From Aldehydirespirator sp965221185 (GTDB taxonomy: Bacteria; Actinomycetota; Acidimicrobiia; Acidimicrobiales; Aldehydirespiratoraceae): a stretch of 64,000 nt of DNA. Positions 1-8,600 of this stretch are shown here, in pieces. Within the stretch, counting starts at the first letter, position 1; each line of letters opens with the position of its first letter. The translations under genes and the position numbers were made by a program. The notes under the pieces were generated by a model. That model was given only the letters and a program-made list of their open reading frames with translations. It did no database searches and was not told the DNA's origin. The stretch is from positions 124,001 to 188,000 of the forward strand of contig OZ244866.1 of the NCBI GenBank assembly GCA_965221185.1. The letters are read 5' to 3'.

Positions 1-171
1 CGCTACCGGGAGGCTGAGATTGACGCCGCTTACGAGGTGTACGACCGCCTCCCCCTCGACGAGCCCGACGAATGGGGGGATCTGGCGTCTTTCCGTGACG
101 CGAACCTCATGCACAGGCAGGAGCTCGGGTCGGCGAGTGGAGAACACCGGGCACGGCACGTCGACGGATGA
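1..171 (+). CDS. 3' end of probable MazF-partner antitoxin (partial)
   Basis: The window opens inside this frame, so only the last 56 residues are visible and the start lies outside. The visible part is acidic and helical in character (AEIDAAYEVYDRLPLDEPDE, then a GDLASF stretch). Its TGA stop overlaps the ATG of the MazF-like gene in an ATGA junction, the normal arrangement of an antitoxin followed by its toxin. The antitoxin role is inferred mainly from that coupling; no DNA-binding domain is visible in the fragment. Such proteins bind and neutralise the toxin and repress their own promoter. Confidence 0.55.
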   Translation, partial: RYREAEIDAAYEVYDRLPLDEPDEWGDLASFRDANLMHRQELGSASGEHRARHVDG

Positions 172-527
172 CGGCGATGCCTGTGCGGCGGGGCGAGGTC
201 TGGTGGTGGGAGTCTCCGCATGCAGGGCGTCGCCCCGTGGTCGTGCTCTCGCGAGACGCGGCGCTGGATCGGCTCAAGACGGCGATTGTCGCGCCGTGCA
301 CCACCACGATCAGGGGCCTTCCCAGCGAGGTCGTGCTGGATCCCGGCGACGATCCGATCCCGGCCGTCTCGGCCGTCAACCTAGACTCTGTCGAGACTGC
401 TCCTCTGTCCCTGTTGGTGCGTCGGCTGGGCCGGCTGAGCGACGAGCGCATGGGCCAGATCTGCGACGCCCTCCAGACGGCCGTGGCCTGCGCCGGATCC
501 TGGAGACAGCCGCGATCGAAGGACTGA
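168..527 (+). CDS. mazF: MazF/PemK-family mRNA interferase toxin
   Basis: 119 residues, the usual size for the family. The N-terminus carries the PemK/MazF signature (RRGEVWWWESPH, then RPVVVLSRD) and a central AIVAPCTTTIRGLPSEVVLD strand pattern; this fold is an SH3-like barrel that cleaves mRNA as a dimer. The ATG at 168 overlaps the stop of the preceding antitoxin frame, so translation is probably coupled; a second ATG at 177 would begin right at the conserved PVRRGEVWW and is an alternative start. The last dozen residues after QTAVACAG look non-conserved. Family assignment is firm; the cleavage site cannot be read from sequence. Confidence 0.88.
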   Translation: MTAMPVRRGEVWWWESPHAGRRPVVVLSRDAALDRLKTAIVAPCTTTIRGLPSEVVLDPGDDPIPAVSAVNLDSVETAPLSLLVRRLGRLSDERMGQICDALQTAVACAGSWRQPRSKD

Positions 528-659
528 TCAGGGACAGCCGCCGTCGCGCCAAGGCTGGGTCAAGTTGGACTGGCCGAAGGCGAGATCTTCGGGTCAGCAG
601 CCGTCCCCGACGTCTGGTCACGCAGAGACCCCGACTCCCGCTCCCCGACGCCGCGAAGG

Positions 660-1403
660 TCACGTGTCGGTTTGGCCCAGGTAGGAGGCTCGCAGGTCGG
701 GGTGGGCCAGCAGGTTCTCGGCGGTGTCGTCGAGCACCACCCGGCCCGTTTGCAGCACCCAGCCCCTATCGGCGATCGACAGGGCCATGTTGGCGTTCTG
801 CTCCACCATGAACACGGTCAGCCCGGCCTCATGGATCTGCTGGATCAGCTCGAAGTTCTGCTGCACCAGCGCAGGGGCCAGGCCCATCGACGGCTCGTCC
901 ATCAGCAGCACCCGCGGCTTGGCCATCAGCGCCCGTCCGATGGCGACCATCTGCTGCTCGCCGCCCGACAGGGTGCCCGACTTCTGGTTGATGCGCTCCT
1001 TGACCCGGGGGAACAGCTCGAAGACCCGCTCCATGTCGGCCGCGATCTGGTCGGCGTCGGTGCGCAGATAGGCGCCCAGGTCGAGGTTCTCTCGCACCGA
1101 CAGGCGCTTGAACAGGCGGCGATTCTCCGGGACCATCGTGACCCCGCGGGCCACCCGGTAGCTGATGGGCTTGTCGTTTACCACTTCGCCGTCGAGGACA
1201 ACCTCCCCGGAGGTCGGCTTGAGCATGCCGAGCAGCGTCTTGAGGGTGGTGGACTTGCCGCTGGCGTTGCCGCCTAGCAGGCAGACCATCTCGCCCTCGT
1301 AGATCGACAGGTTGACGTCCCGCAGCGCATGCACCGCGCCGTAGTGGGCGTTGACCGAGCGCATTTCCAGCAGCGGGGTCGCGCCGGGCCGGTCTGCGCT
1401 CAT
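660..1403 (-). CDS. livF: LIV-type ABC transporter ATPase LivF
   Basis: 247 residues. ATP-binding subunit of the branched-chain-amino-acid (HAAT) transporter family. Walker A GGNASGKST is at residues 44-52, the signature LSGGEQQ at 145-151 and Walker B VLLMDEP at 165-171; the switch position after VFMVEQN is Gln rather than His, as is normal in LivF. It is the last gene of the minus-strand operon and its ATG overlaps the livG stop by four bases. Because the operon also encodes aromatic ring-cleavage enzymes, the transported compound may be an aromatic or dicarboxylic acid rather than an amino acid; that is inference from context. Confidence 0.93.
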   Translation of the reverse strand: MSADRPGATPLLEMRSVNAHYGAVHALRDVNLSIYEGEMVCLLGGNASGKSTTLKTLLGMLKPTSGEVVLDGEVVNDKPISYRVARGVTMVPENRRLFKRLSVRENLDLGAYLRTDADQIAADMERVFELFPRVKERINQKSGTLSGGEQQMVAIGRALMAKPRVLLMDEPSMGLAPALVQQNFELIQQIHEAGLTVFMVEQNANMALSIADRGWVLQTGRVVLDDTAENLLAHPDLRASYLGQTDT

Positions 1404-2200
1404 TGCGCGTCGGCTCCCTGGCCGAGGTAGGCCTCGATCACCCGGGGATCGCTCGACACGTCGGCGTAATCGCCCTCGGCGATCTTGGTGCCATGGTCGA
1501 GCACCACCACCCGGTCAGACACCTCGCGCACCACCTCCATGTCGTGCTCGATCACCACTATGGCGAAGCCCCACTCGTCGCGCAGCGTGCCGATCAGTCC
1601 TGTCAGCTCGGCCGACTCCGTCGGGTTCATTCCCGCCGCCGGCTCGTCGAGCAGGATGAGCCTCGGCTGGGTGGCCATGGCCCGGGCGATCTCCAGCCGG
1701 CGGCGGTTGGCGTACGACAGCGTGAAGGCGGGCTGGTCGAGGCGATACCCCACCAGCCTGGTGCCGAAGAAGCTCAGTATCTTCTCGGCTCTCTGTCGGA
1801 TCTCGGCCTCCTCGCGCCGGAACGCCCGCGTGTAGAACAGTGCGCCGAAAGCGTGCTGGCGGGTGCGGCAGTGCTGGGAGACCATCACGTTTTCGACAAC
1901 CGTCATGTTGGCGAACAGCCGCACGTTCTGGAATGTGCGGGCGATGCCCCGGGCGGTTACCCGGTTCGGGTCGAGGCCCAGCAAAGAATCGCCCTCGAAG
2001 AGGATGTCGCCCGAGGACGAGGCCACGGTCGAGGTTACGGCGTTGAACAGCGTGGTCTTGCCCGCGCCGTTGGGCCCGATCACCGAGACGATCTCGCCTT
2101 CGTTCACATGGAGGTCGAGTCCGTCGAGGGCGTGCAGGCCGCCGAAGTCGACGCTCAGATGGCGCGTCTCCAGCAGCGGCTGAGGCGAGCCGGCGGTCAT
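1400..2200 (-). CDS. livG: LIV-type ABC transporter ATPase LivG
   Basis: 266 residues from the ATG at 2200, which overlaps the livM stop; a longer open frame upstream is only read-through of livM in another frame. Walker A GPNGAGKT is at 42-49, Walker B LILLDEP at 181-187 and the switch His in VVIEHDM at about 219. The signature is LSYANRR at 161-167, a common LivG variant of LSGGQ. The insert between Walker A and the signature is of LivG length. It pairs with LivF to drive the LivH/LivM permease at the membrane. Confidence 0.93.
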   Translation of the reverse strand: MTAGSPQPLLETRHLSVDFGGLHALDGLDLHVNEGEIVSVIGPNGAGKTTLFNAVTSTVASSSGDILFEGDSLLGLDPNRVTARGIARTFQNVRLFANMTVVENVMVSQHCRTRQHAFGALFYTRAFRREEAEIRQRAEKILSFFGTRLVGYRLDQPAFTLSYANRRRLEIARAMATQPRLILLDEPAAGMNPTESAELTGLIGTLRDEWGFAIVVIEHDMEVVREVSDRVVVLDHGTKIAEGDYADVSSDPRVIEAYLGQGADAQ

Positions 2201-4041
2201 GTCGCTGCCGCCGGCTCGGCGCCGGTGCCGTTGTCGTCGTCGGAGACCTCGCCCTTGAGCCAGGCGTCCTGGGCCAGCTCCTGCTGGTGGAGCTCTCGGG
2301 AGCGGCGCACGCTGGGGATCAGGCCCTCTGGGCGGGCCAGCATCATCCACACCAGCAGAGCCCCGTAGATGAGCAGCTTGAACTCGGAGAACTCCGCGAG
2401 CAATCCGGGCTGTTTGGGTCCGCCCAGCACACCGATCAGCACGACGGAGCCCGCGATCACCCCGACGATGTTGCCCATCCCGCCGAAGATCACCACCACC
2501 AGGATCACGATCGACACGAGTATCAGGAAGCTGTTCGGGAACACCGAGCCGACCTTCGCCGAGAAGATCGCACCGCTGAACGATCCCAGCACCGCGCCCA
2601 CCACGAAGGCCAGCAGCTTGACGTTGACGGTGTTGATGCCCATCGCCTCGGCGACGGTCTCGTCCTCACGCACCGCCATCCAGGCTCGCCCCAGCCGGGA
2701 CCGCTCCAGGCGCCAGGACACATAGATGGCCAGCGCGCAGAAGGCGAGCACCAGATAGAAGACCCGCCGCGGGTCGGTGCCGGCCACCTCGGTGAGGCCG
2801 AAGATCCCCGCGCCGGGGACCTTGGTGATGCCCTGCGAGCCGCCGAACCAGCCCGACAGCCAGTCCGACAGGAAGAGCAGCCTGATGATCTCGCCGAATC
2901 CGAGGGTGACGATGGCCAGATAGTCGCCGCGCATCCGGATCACCGGCGCGCCGATGAACAGCCCCACCAGCCCGGTGATGACCACCACCGCGATGAGGGC
3001 GACCAGCCAGGGCAGCTCGGGGGTGATCCTGGGCGAGGTCGCGGCGGTGAGCACCGCCGCGGTGTAGCTGCCCACCGCGAAGAAGGCCACGTAGCCCAGA
3101 TCGAGGATGCCGGCCAGCCCGACCACCACGTTTAGCCCCAACGCCAGCAGCACGAACAGCCCAACGTTGGCCAGCAGCTCGTTGGTCAGCTTGCCCGCGA
3201 ACAGCGGCAGGATCACCAGCGCGGCCCCAGCGGCGACGATCAGCAGGCCGTTGGTGCGGGTCCGTTTGGAACCCTCGAGCGCGGCGATGCTGGCGCGGGC
3301 TTGGCGCAGCCGGCCCCGAGCCAGCACCGCGAGGGCACCTGACACAGCCGCGAGGCCTATAGCACCTTTCCAGGCCACACCCCCCCGGCTGGCATAGAGG
3401 CGGTCGGTGAGCGCCTCGAGTCCCATGCCCTCGGCCAGGTCCACCACCAGCGGTTCCAGCACCGCGGCGCCGACGACGGCGAGCGCCATCGTCACCACCG
3501 CGCGTCGAATCAGCGGGCTCAGCAGCCGCAGGGTGCCGGCCACCGCCCCGACCACGGCACCGATCACCAGCCAGATCACCACCGCGAACCAGGTCTCGTT
3601 GCCGAAGCTGAGCAGCTCCAACAGCATCGGGCTCCAATTGACCAGCGGATCTCGCAGATCGAAGTTGGCCAGCAGCACCGCCAGCAGCGACAGTCCGCCA
3701 CCGGCGACGGCCCCGCAGGCGGCGCCGCCCAGAGCCTCGTGGGCGCCGGGCGCGAACGTCGGCACGCCCTCGCGTCTGATCTGATGCCCGACGCGATGGC
3801 CGGCCGCGAAGGGAAGGATCAGCAGCGCGAGGTAGCCCAAGCTCAGCACGGGCTTCACGATCACCCGCTCGTCGAGCCTCACCGGCATGTTCGACAAGGC
3901 GATGAAGATCTGCGCGAAAGCCCCCACCGCGCCCATGCGCACCAGCCGCCGCCAGTTCTGGGCCAACGCGGGCCGCGCTGGCGCCAGACCAGGCGCGGCC
4001 CCGCCGCCGGAAGCGGTTGGCGGAGGCAGGGTCGCGGTCAT
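2197..4041 (-). CDS. livM: LIV-type ABC transporter permease LivM with long N-terminal extension
   Basis: 614 residues, far longer than the usual 300-420. The canonical LivM core starts near residue 275 (GLNVVVGLAGILDLGYVAFF) and includes the cytoplasmic coupling region around AWMAVREDETVAEAMGIN. The first ~270 residues hold additional hydrophobic segments (for example VGAFAQIFIALSN, VLSLGYLALLILPFAAG, FAVVIWLVIGAVVGAVAGTL), so roughly five extra membrane spans precede the transporter core. A shorter extension of this sort exists in Gram-negative LivM; this one is unusually large. Start ATG overlaps the livH stop (ATGA). Confidence 0.9.
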   Translation of the reverse strand: MTATLPPPTASGGGAAPGLAPARPALAQNWRRLVRMGAVGAFAQIFIALSNMPVRLDERVIVKPVLSLGYLALLILPFAAGHRVGHQIRREGVPTFAPGAHEALGGAACGAVAGGGLSLLAVLLANFDLRDPLVNWSPMLLELLSFGNETWFAVVIWLVIGAVVGAVAGTLRLLSPLIRRAVVTMALAVVGAAVLEPLVVDLAEGMGLEALTDRLYASRGGVAWKGAIGLAAVSGALAVLARGRLRQARASIAALEGSKRTRTNGLLIVAAGAALVILPLFAGKLTNELLANVGLFVLLALGLNVVVGLAGILDLGYVAFFAVGSYTAAVLTAATSPRITPELPWLVALIAVVVITGLVGLFIGAPVIRMRGDYLAIVTLGFGEIIRLLFLSDWLSGWFGGSQGITKVPGAGIFGLTEVAGTDPRRVFYLVLAFCALAIYVSWRLERSRLGRAWMAVREDETVAEAMGINTVNVKLLAFVVGAVLGSFSGAIFSAKVGSVFPNSFLILVSIVILVVVIFGGMGNIVGVIAGSVVLIGVLGGPKQPGLLAEFSEFKLLIYGALLVWMMLARPEGLIPSVRRSRELHQQELAQDAWLKGEVSDDDNGTGAEPAAAT

Positions 4042-5159
4042 GTGCGGTCCTCAGCGGACAGGTGCTCGCCGAACAGGCCCGCAGGACGCAGCAGCAGCAC
4101 GCCGATCAACACCGCGAAGGCCACTGCGTCGCGCAGCTGCGACACCCCGCTGACCCCGAGGGGCTCCAGGATCAGCAGCGGCCCCACCGACTCGGCCACG
4201 CCGATCGACAGCCCGCCCGCCATCGCCCCGCCGAGATGGCCGATGCCTCCGACCACGGCCGCGCTGAACGCCTTGATGCCGGGAAGGAACCCGGTGGAGT
4301 GGATCACGCTGCGGAACAGGATCCCCCACAGGATCCCCGCCATTCCCGCCATGGCGCCGCCCACCGCGAAGACCTTCACGATGGTGCGGTTCACGTCGAT
4401 GCCCATCAGGGCGGCGATCTCGGCGTCCTCGGCCACCGCCCGCATCGCCTTGCCCGACTTGGTGCGATTGACGAAGTACCACAGGCCGGTCATCGACACC
4501 GCGGCCACCACCATCACCAAGATCTTGGCCCCCTCGATCTGCACGATGGTGTGCTTGTCCTTCACCCAGTCGGGCACGTCGGGGTAGGCCTTGGCGGACG
4601 GGCCCAGCAGCACTATCGAGGCGTTCTGGATGAAGAACGACACGCCGATGGACGTGATCAGCGGGATCAGGCGCGGCGACCCCCGCAGCGGCCGGTAGGC
4701 GACCCGCTCCATGATGACGGCCGTGAGAGTGCACACGATGACCGACACCACCACGATGAGCAGCAGCGAGCCGATGAAGTTGCTCTCCCACAGGCCGGCG
4801 TCTGCGAGCTTGTTGGAGGTGATCATCCCGGTCATGGCGCCCACCATGAACACCTCGCCGTGGGCGAAGTTGATGAAGCCGAGAACGCCGTAGACCATCG
4901 AGTAGCCCAGCGCGATAAGCCCGTACATGCAGCCCTGAGCCACCCCCGACACCACCAATCCCCGGAATTGGGCGCCGGTAAGGCCGGTGGCATCGGGATT
5001 GGCCCACCGGGCGAAGGGATTGTCGGTGTCGATCTCCTGGGCGATGAAGGCCAGAATCCCGACGATGACCACCGTCAGAGCCGACACCCGCAGGAAGGTC
5101 AGGAACCAGTCGACGCCGGTGCGGGGCGCGCCGCCCCGCACGCCACGTCTTCGAGTCAC
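4038..5159 (-). CDS. livH: LIV-type ABC transporter permease LivH
   Basis: About 373 residues from a GTG at 5159 that has AGGA nine bases upstream. The frame stays open further upstream but there it is antisense-like sequence inside the ThDP-enzyme gene, so it is not used. The N-terminal ~75 residues contain an additional membrane segment (VSALTVVIVGILAFIAQEI) before the LivH core, which begins near VVSGVAQGCMYGLIALGYSM and carries GFINFAHGEVFMVGAM and the loop AVAEDAEIAALMGIDVN. With LivM it forms the translocation pore. The last four bases overlap livM. Confidence 0.88.
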   Translation of the reverse strand: MTRRRGVRGGAPRTGVDWFLTFLRVSALTVVIVGILAFIAQEIDTDNPFARWANPDATGLTGAQFRGLVVSGVAQGCMYGLIALGYSMVYGVLGFINFAHGEVFMVGAMTGMITSNKLADAGLWESNFIGSLLLIVVVSVIVCTLTAVIMERVAYRPLRGSPRLIPLITSIGVSFFIQNASIVLLGPSAKAYPDVPDWVKDKHTIVQIEGAKILVMVVAAVSMTGLWYFVNRTKSGKAMRAVAEDAEIAALMGIDVNRTIVKVFAVGGAMAGMAGILWGILFRSVIHSTGFLPGIKAFSAAVVGGIGHLGGAMAGGLSIGVAESVGPLLILEPLGVSGVSQLRDAVAFAVLIGVLLLRPAGLFGEHLSAEDRT

Positions 5160-5205
5160 CGATTTCGATCCTAGTACGAGCACCGGACCCGCTTCGACGT
5201 TGGTT

Positions 5206-6843
5206 CTAGCGGCGAAGCCGTAGCAGCGGCCACGGATCGGGCTCGCCGGCGATGTCGACCACGACCATCGACGGTCCGGGGTGAGCCAGGGACCTGTCCA
5301 GCACCGCAGGCAGCGCCTCGGGGCCCGAAGCCCGCTCGGCACGCACGCCCATACTCTCGCCGAAGGCGACCCACTCCGGGTTCTTGAGGCTGGAGGCGAT
5401 GGTCCGGTCCGGTCCGAACCGTTGCCGCTGCAGGCGCTGGACGTTGCCGTAGGCCCCGTTGTCGAACAGCAGCACGGTGGTGTTGATGCCGTGCTGCACC
5501 GCGGTGGCCAGCTCGGTGGCGGTGAACAGCATCCCGCCGTCGCCGACGATGGTGAGCTGGGGCCGCTCCGGTGCCGCGGCCGCGGCACCAATGCCGTGGG
5601 CGACGCCCGCGCCGAGCGTGCCCGCCCCGCCGGTGGCCAGATACGTCCGGGGCCGGCGGTGCTCGTAGGCGATGTGGGCAACGAAGGCGACCTGGGTCAC
5701 GTCCTCGACGATGATCCCCTCATCGGGCATCACCGACCGGATGGCCCGCAGGTAGCTGAGCTGGGGCTCCAAGCGGCCGACCCGTTCGAAGTGCCGGGCT
5801 CTCAGCTCGGCGAGTTCGGGCGTGCGGTCGGCTCGGCGGCGGTTGCGCCGGCCGAGGGTGTCGACGAGCAGCCGGCACGCTTCGTCGGCGTCGCCGTGGA
5901 CGCTGACGGTGCCGGTGCCGTACCGGTCGAGTTCGGCGGCGTCGATGTTGATCTGCACGATCTGCTGGCCCTCCCGCACGCCCCACTCCGCGTTCGGGAA
6001 CTCCATGCGGGTGCCGATGCCCACTACCACATCGGAGGTCAGCCATAGTTTGCGGCCCATGGTCAGGTAGGCGTGCAGGCGGTGGCGCGAGTCGAGCACG
6101 CCGAGCCCCATATGACGGGCGAACACCGGCGCCTCCAGCGTCTCGGCCAGCTCCCTCACGGGCTCGGTCGCGTCCTGGGCGCCTCCGCCCACCATGATCA
6201 GCGGACGGCGGGCCTGCCCCAGGACTCGGGCGGCCTCCTCGATCCGTTCGGTGTCGATGGCCGGCCTGGAGGCTCGGGGCGCTCCGAGGACGCCGTCGGC
6301 CGGCTGGCCCCACACGTCGACCGGCACCTCCACGGCCACCGGACGGGGGACGCCGGACACCAGCTCCTCCATTGCTCGCTGCCACACACCGGCAGCGTCA
6401 ATGCCGCTGCCGATGTAGTCCGTGTGCTTGGTGAGCTGTCGAAGCACGGCCGCAGGATCGGGCAGGTCGTGCAGTATGCCGGTGCCGCGACCCCGCCATT
6501 TCGAGGGGATGGCCCCGATCAGAGCCAGCACCCTGGCGTTGCCCCAGTAGGCGCTGGTGAGACCGGCAGCGGCGTTGAGCATCCCGGGGCCGGGCACCAC
6601 GCACAGTGCGGCCGGACGGCCCGTGACCTGGGCCGCTCCCAGGGCCATGTAGGCCGCGCCCTGCTCGTGGCGGGTCACGACGGGCCGTATGTCGCGGGCG
6701 TCGACGAGGGCGTCGAAGAAGTCGTCGTTCTGCACTCCGGGCAGGCAGAACAGGGTGTCGAGGCCCAGAGATCGGAGGGCCTCTACCGCGAGATGGGCGA
6801 CCGTCGCGGTCTCAGGCAAAGGATGCTCGACTCCTGCGGTCAT
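5206..6843 (-). CDS. Thiamine-diphosphate-dependent enzyme, acetolactate synthase/decarboxylase-like
   Basis: 545 residues with the three-domain plan of the POX/AHAS/benzoylformate-decarboxylase superfamily. The cofactor-activating glutamate is E60 (VVTRHEQGAAYMA); the ThDP/Mg motif runs from GDGG at 434-437 to DNGAYGN at 461-467. The middle domain (about 195-335) resembles the FAD/structural domain. It sits 47 bases upstream of livH and downstream of FAH-hydrolase and LigAB genes, so decarboxylation or carboligation of a 2-oxo acid made by ring cleavage is a reasonable guess. Substrate cannot be read from the sequence; it should not be called IlvB without evidence. Confidence 0.85.
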   Translation of the reverse strand: MTAGVEHPLPETATVAHLAVEALRSLGLDTLFCLPGVQNDDFFDALVDARDIRPVVTRHEQGAAYMALGAAQVTGRPAALCVVPGPGMLNAAAGLTSAYWGNARVLALIGAIPSKWRGRGTGILHDLPDPAAVLRQLTKHTDYIGSGIDAAGVWQRAMEELVSGVPRPVAVEVPVDVWGQPADGVLGAPRASRPAIDTERIEEAARVLGQARRPLIMVGGGAQDATEPVRELAETLEAPVFARHMGLGVLDSRHRLHAYLTMGRKLWLTSDVVVGIGTRMEFPNAEWGVREGQQIVQINIDAAELDRYGTGTVSVHGDADEACRLLVDTLGRRNRRRADRTPELAELRARHFERVGRLEPQLSYLRAIRSVMPDEGIIVEDVTQVAFVAHIAYEHRRPRTYLATGGAGTLGAGVAHGIGAAAAAPERPQLTIVGDGGMLFTATELATAVQHGINTTVLLFDNGAYGNVQRLQRQRFGPDRTIASSLKNPEWVAFGESMGVRAERASGPEALPAVLDRSLAHPGPSMVVVDIAGEPDPWPLLRLRR

Positions 6844-6896
6844 GGTCGCCAGCTCTCGAGCAGCACTAAGGGTCTTTGAGTCCGCGACGCACGTAG

Positions 6897-6910
6897 TACC
6901 GCTCGGCCTC
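6897..6910 (-). repeat. Stub of the post-stop dispersed repeat
   Basis: Directly after the TGA of the FAH-family gene, read on the minus strand, comes GAGGCCGAGCGGTA, the same leader that opens the longer dispersed repeats elsewhere in the window (consensus GAGGCCGAGCGGATA). The conserved core does not follow here, so this is a truncated copy or an ancestral seed. The match is short and on its own would not be convincing; its position right after a stop codon is what links it to the family. Confidence 0.5.
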
Positions 6911-7747
6911 TCAGTCCACGACGCAGGTGTTGACCATCTCGCCGATGCCCTCGATGGCGGTGCGCACCACCGCTCCCGGTGTCAGAGCCTCCTTGGGACT
7001 GCGGGCGTGCCCCACGCCGCTCGGCGTGCCGGTGGCGATGATGTCGCCCGGGTCGAGGGTGATGATCGTGCTCAAGTCGGCCACGATTTCAGCGGGGCTG
7101 AACACGAGCTGGTCGGTGTTGGACGATTGCTTGGTGACACCGTCGACGATGCAGCTCACGTTCAGTCCCGTTCCGTCGCCGATCTCGTCGACGGTGACCA
7201 ACGTCGGACCGAGCGGCGTGGATCCCTCGAAGGTCTTGCCGGCCAGGAACTGCGTTGTCCGGGTCTGCCAGTCGCGGATCGACACGTCGTTGAGCACCGT
7301 GAACCCGGCGATGGCCGCAAGGGCCTCGTCGGGTCCGGCGTTACGCACCTCGCGGCCGATGACTACGGCCAGCTCGACCTCCCAGTCGGCGCTGGTCGAC
7401 ACCTCGGGCGGGGGCAGCCGGATCGGGTCGTAGGGTCCGGTCAGCGCCCGGCGGTACTTGGCGAAGTAGGTGGGCGCGGTGGGCAGCGGGTTGTTGGTCT
7501 CCGCGGCGTGGTCGCGGTAGTTGAGCCCGACGCAGACGATCTTGTCGGGCGCGGGAACCACCGGAGCCAGGTCAGCGCCTTCCAGCGCCAGCGCACGTCC
7601 CGCGTCATGGACGGGCACGCGACCCGAAGTGACCGGTCCGGCCGCGAGCACGGCCCGCACGTCGGGCGCGTCCAGCAGGACTATCTCGTCGCCTGACACT
7701 CGGCCGGCGCGGGTGGCTCCGTCGATTCGGACGGTCACGAGGTGCAT
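6911..7747 (-). CDS. Fumarylacetoacetate hydrolase (FAH) family enzyme
   Basis: 278 residues from the ATG at 7747 (MHLVTVRIDG), preceded by GGAG. The C-terminal FAH fold starts at KIVCVGLNYRDHAAETN (69-85). Metal-ligand acidic residues are visible in DWEVELAVVIG (E123, E125) and in LNDVSIRDWQ (D154), followed by GKTFEGSTPLGP (170-181) and the glycine loop DIIATGTPSGVG (235-246). The family hydrolyses or decarboxylates oxo acids formed after aromatic ring opening. Its place between ligB and the ThDP enzyme fits a role in that pathway; hydratase, hydrolase and decarboxylase activities cannot be separated by sequence reading. Confidence 0.88.
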   Translation of the reverse strand: MHLVTVRIDGATRAGRVSGDEIVLLDAPDVRAVLAAGPVTSGRVPVHDAGRALALEGADLAPVVPAPDKIVCVGLNYRDHAAETNNPLPTAPTYFAKYRRALTGPYDPIRLPPPEVSTSADWEVELAVVIGREVRNAGPDEALAAIAGFTVLNDVSIRDWQTRTTQFLAGKTFEGSTPLGPTLVTVDEIGDGTGLNVSCIVDGVTKQSSNTDQLVFSPAEIVADLSTIITLDPGDIIATGTPSGVGHARSPKEALTPGAVVRTAIEGIGEMVNTCVVD

Positions 7748-7781
7748 GGGGGGTTCTCCGTTTGGGTGGGGGACGGGTTGC

Positions 7782-8600
7782 CTAGTTGACGGCAATGTCG
7801 GCGATGGTGCAGCCGACCGCGAATATCGGGATGGGAGCGTAGAAGTGGACGGTGCCCGGTCCGGCACCGGCCGCGGCTGCGGCGATGTAAGTGCGGATCT
7901 CGAAGCCGCCCTGGCCAGCATCGAGGTAGGTGTCGGTGTCGCTGTAGGCGCACAGCCGGTCGCGGTCGCCCGCGCACCAGCGGTCGAGGAAGTCGCGGTC
8001 CCAGGATTCGTTGATCCGTCCCGAGTCGGGGGTGGCCGGCCAGTGCGAGATGCCTCCGGTGCCGATCACCGCGATGCGCTCTCCGACGCTGTCGGCGGCC
8101 CGGCGCAGCGCCTCGCCGAAGCTCCAGGCTCGGCACAGCGGGGTGAGGGGCGGTCCCTGGCAGTTGATGTTGGCCGGGATGATGGGAAGGTCGAAACGGG
8201 GGGTCAGGAAGTGCAGCGGCACCGCGATGCCGTGGTCGAGGCGCCACTCCTCGGCGTAGGCCACGTCGCAGGTCTGCATCACCTGTTCGATGAGGCGCTG
8301 CGACAGGCCAGGGTCGCCGGGGGCGCGGAACTTGTCGATGCGCAGCCACTCGGGGTCCTCGATGGGGCCCTCGTAGTAGTCGGCCATGCCCATGGCGAAG
8401 GCGGGCATGTTGTTCATGAAGAAGTTGGCGAAGTGCTCCGCGGCGATCACCACCAGCGCGTCGGGCGCGGCGGCCTCCAACCGCACGCGCATGGCGTCAT
8501 AGGCGGCGTAGAAGGCGTCGCGCACCTCGGGGTCGGCCCGCTCGGCTCGCCCGGTGATACCGGGGGCGTGGCTGCACACCCCCGCATACACCAACGGCAT
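7782..8600 (-). CDS. ligB: Class III extradiol dioxygenase, LigB-type catalytic subunit
   Basis: 272 residues. Compared with LigB of protocatechuate 4,5-dioxygenase, the non-haem Fe(II) ligands are recognisable as H11 (CSHAPGI), H56 (AAEHFANFF) and E234 (GGFEIRTYI); H186 (GGISHWPA) matches the catalytic base and H123 (LDHGIAVPL) another conserved active-site histidine. The protein would insert O2 into a catechol-type ring and open it next to the hydroxyls. Its ATG overlaps the ligA stop by one base (TGATG). Natural substrate unknown; protocatechuate, gallate or a related catechol are candidates. Confidence 0.9.
   Translation of the reverse strand: MPLVYAGVCSHAPGITGRAERADPEVRDAFYAAYDAMRVRLEAAAPDALVVIAAEHFANFFMNNMPAFAMGMADYYEGPIEDPEWLRIDKFRAPGDPGLSQRLIEQVMQTCDVAYAEEWRLDHGIAVPLHFLTPRFDLPIIPANINCQGPPLTPLCRAWSFGEALRRAADSVGERIAVIGTGGISHWPATPDSGRINESWDRDFLDRWCAGDRDRLCAYSDTDTYLDAGQGGFEIRTYIAAAAAGAGPGTVHFYAPIPIFAVGCTIADIAVN

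Noticed and set aside
5160..5681. Longer LivH start
   Set aside because: The extra frame overlaps the ThDP-enzyme coding sequence and lacks LivH-like features; a GTG with AGGA at 5159 fits better.
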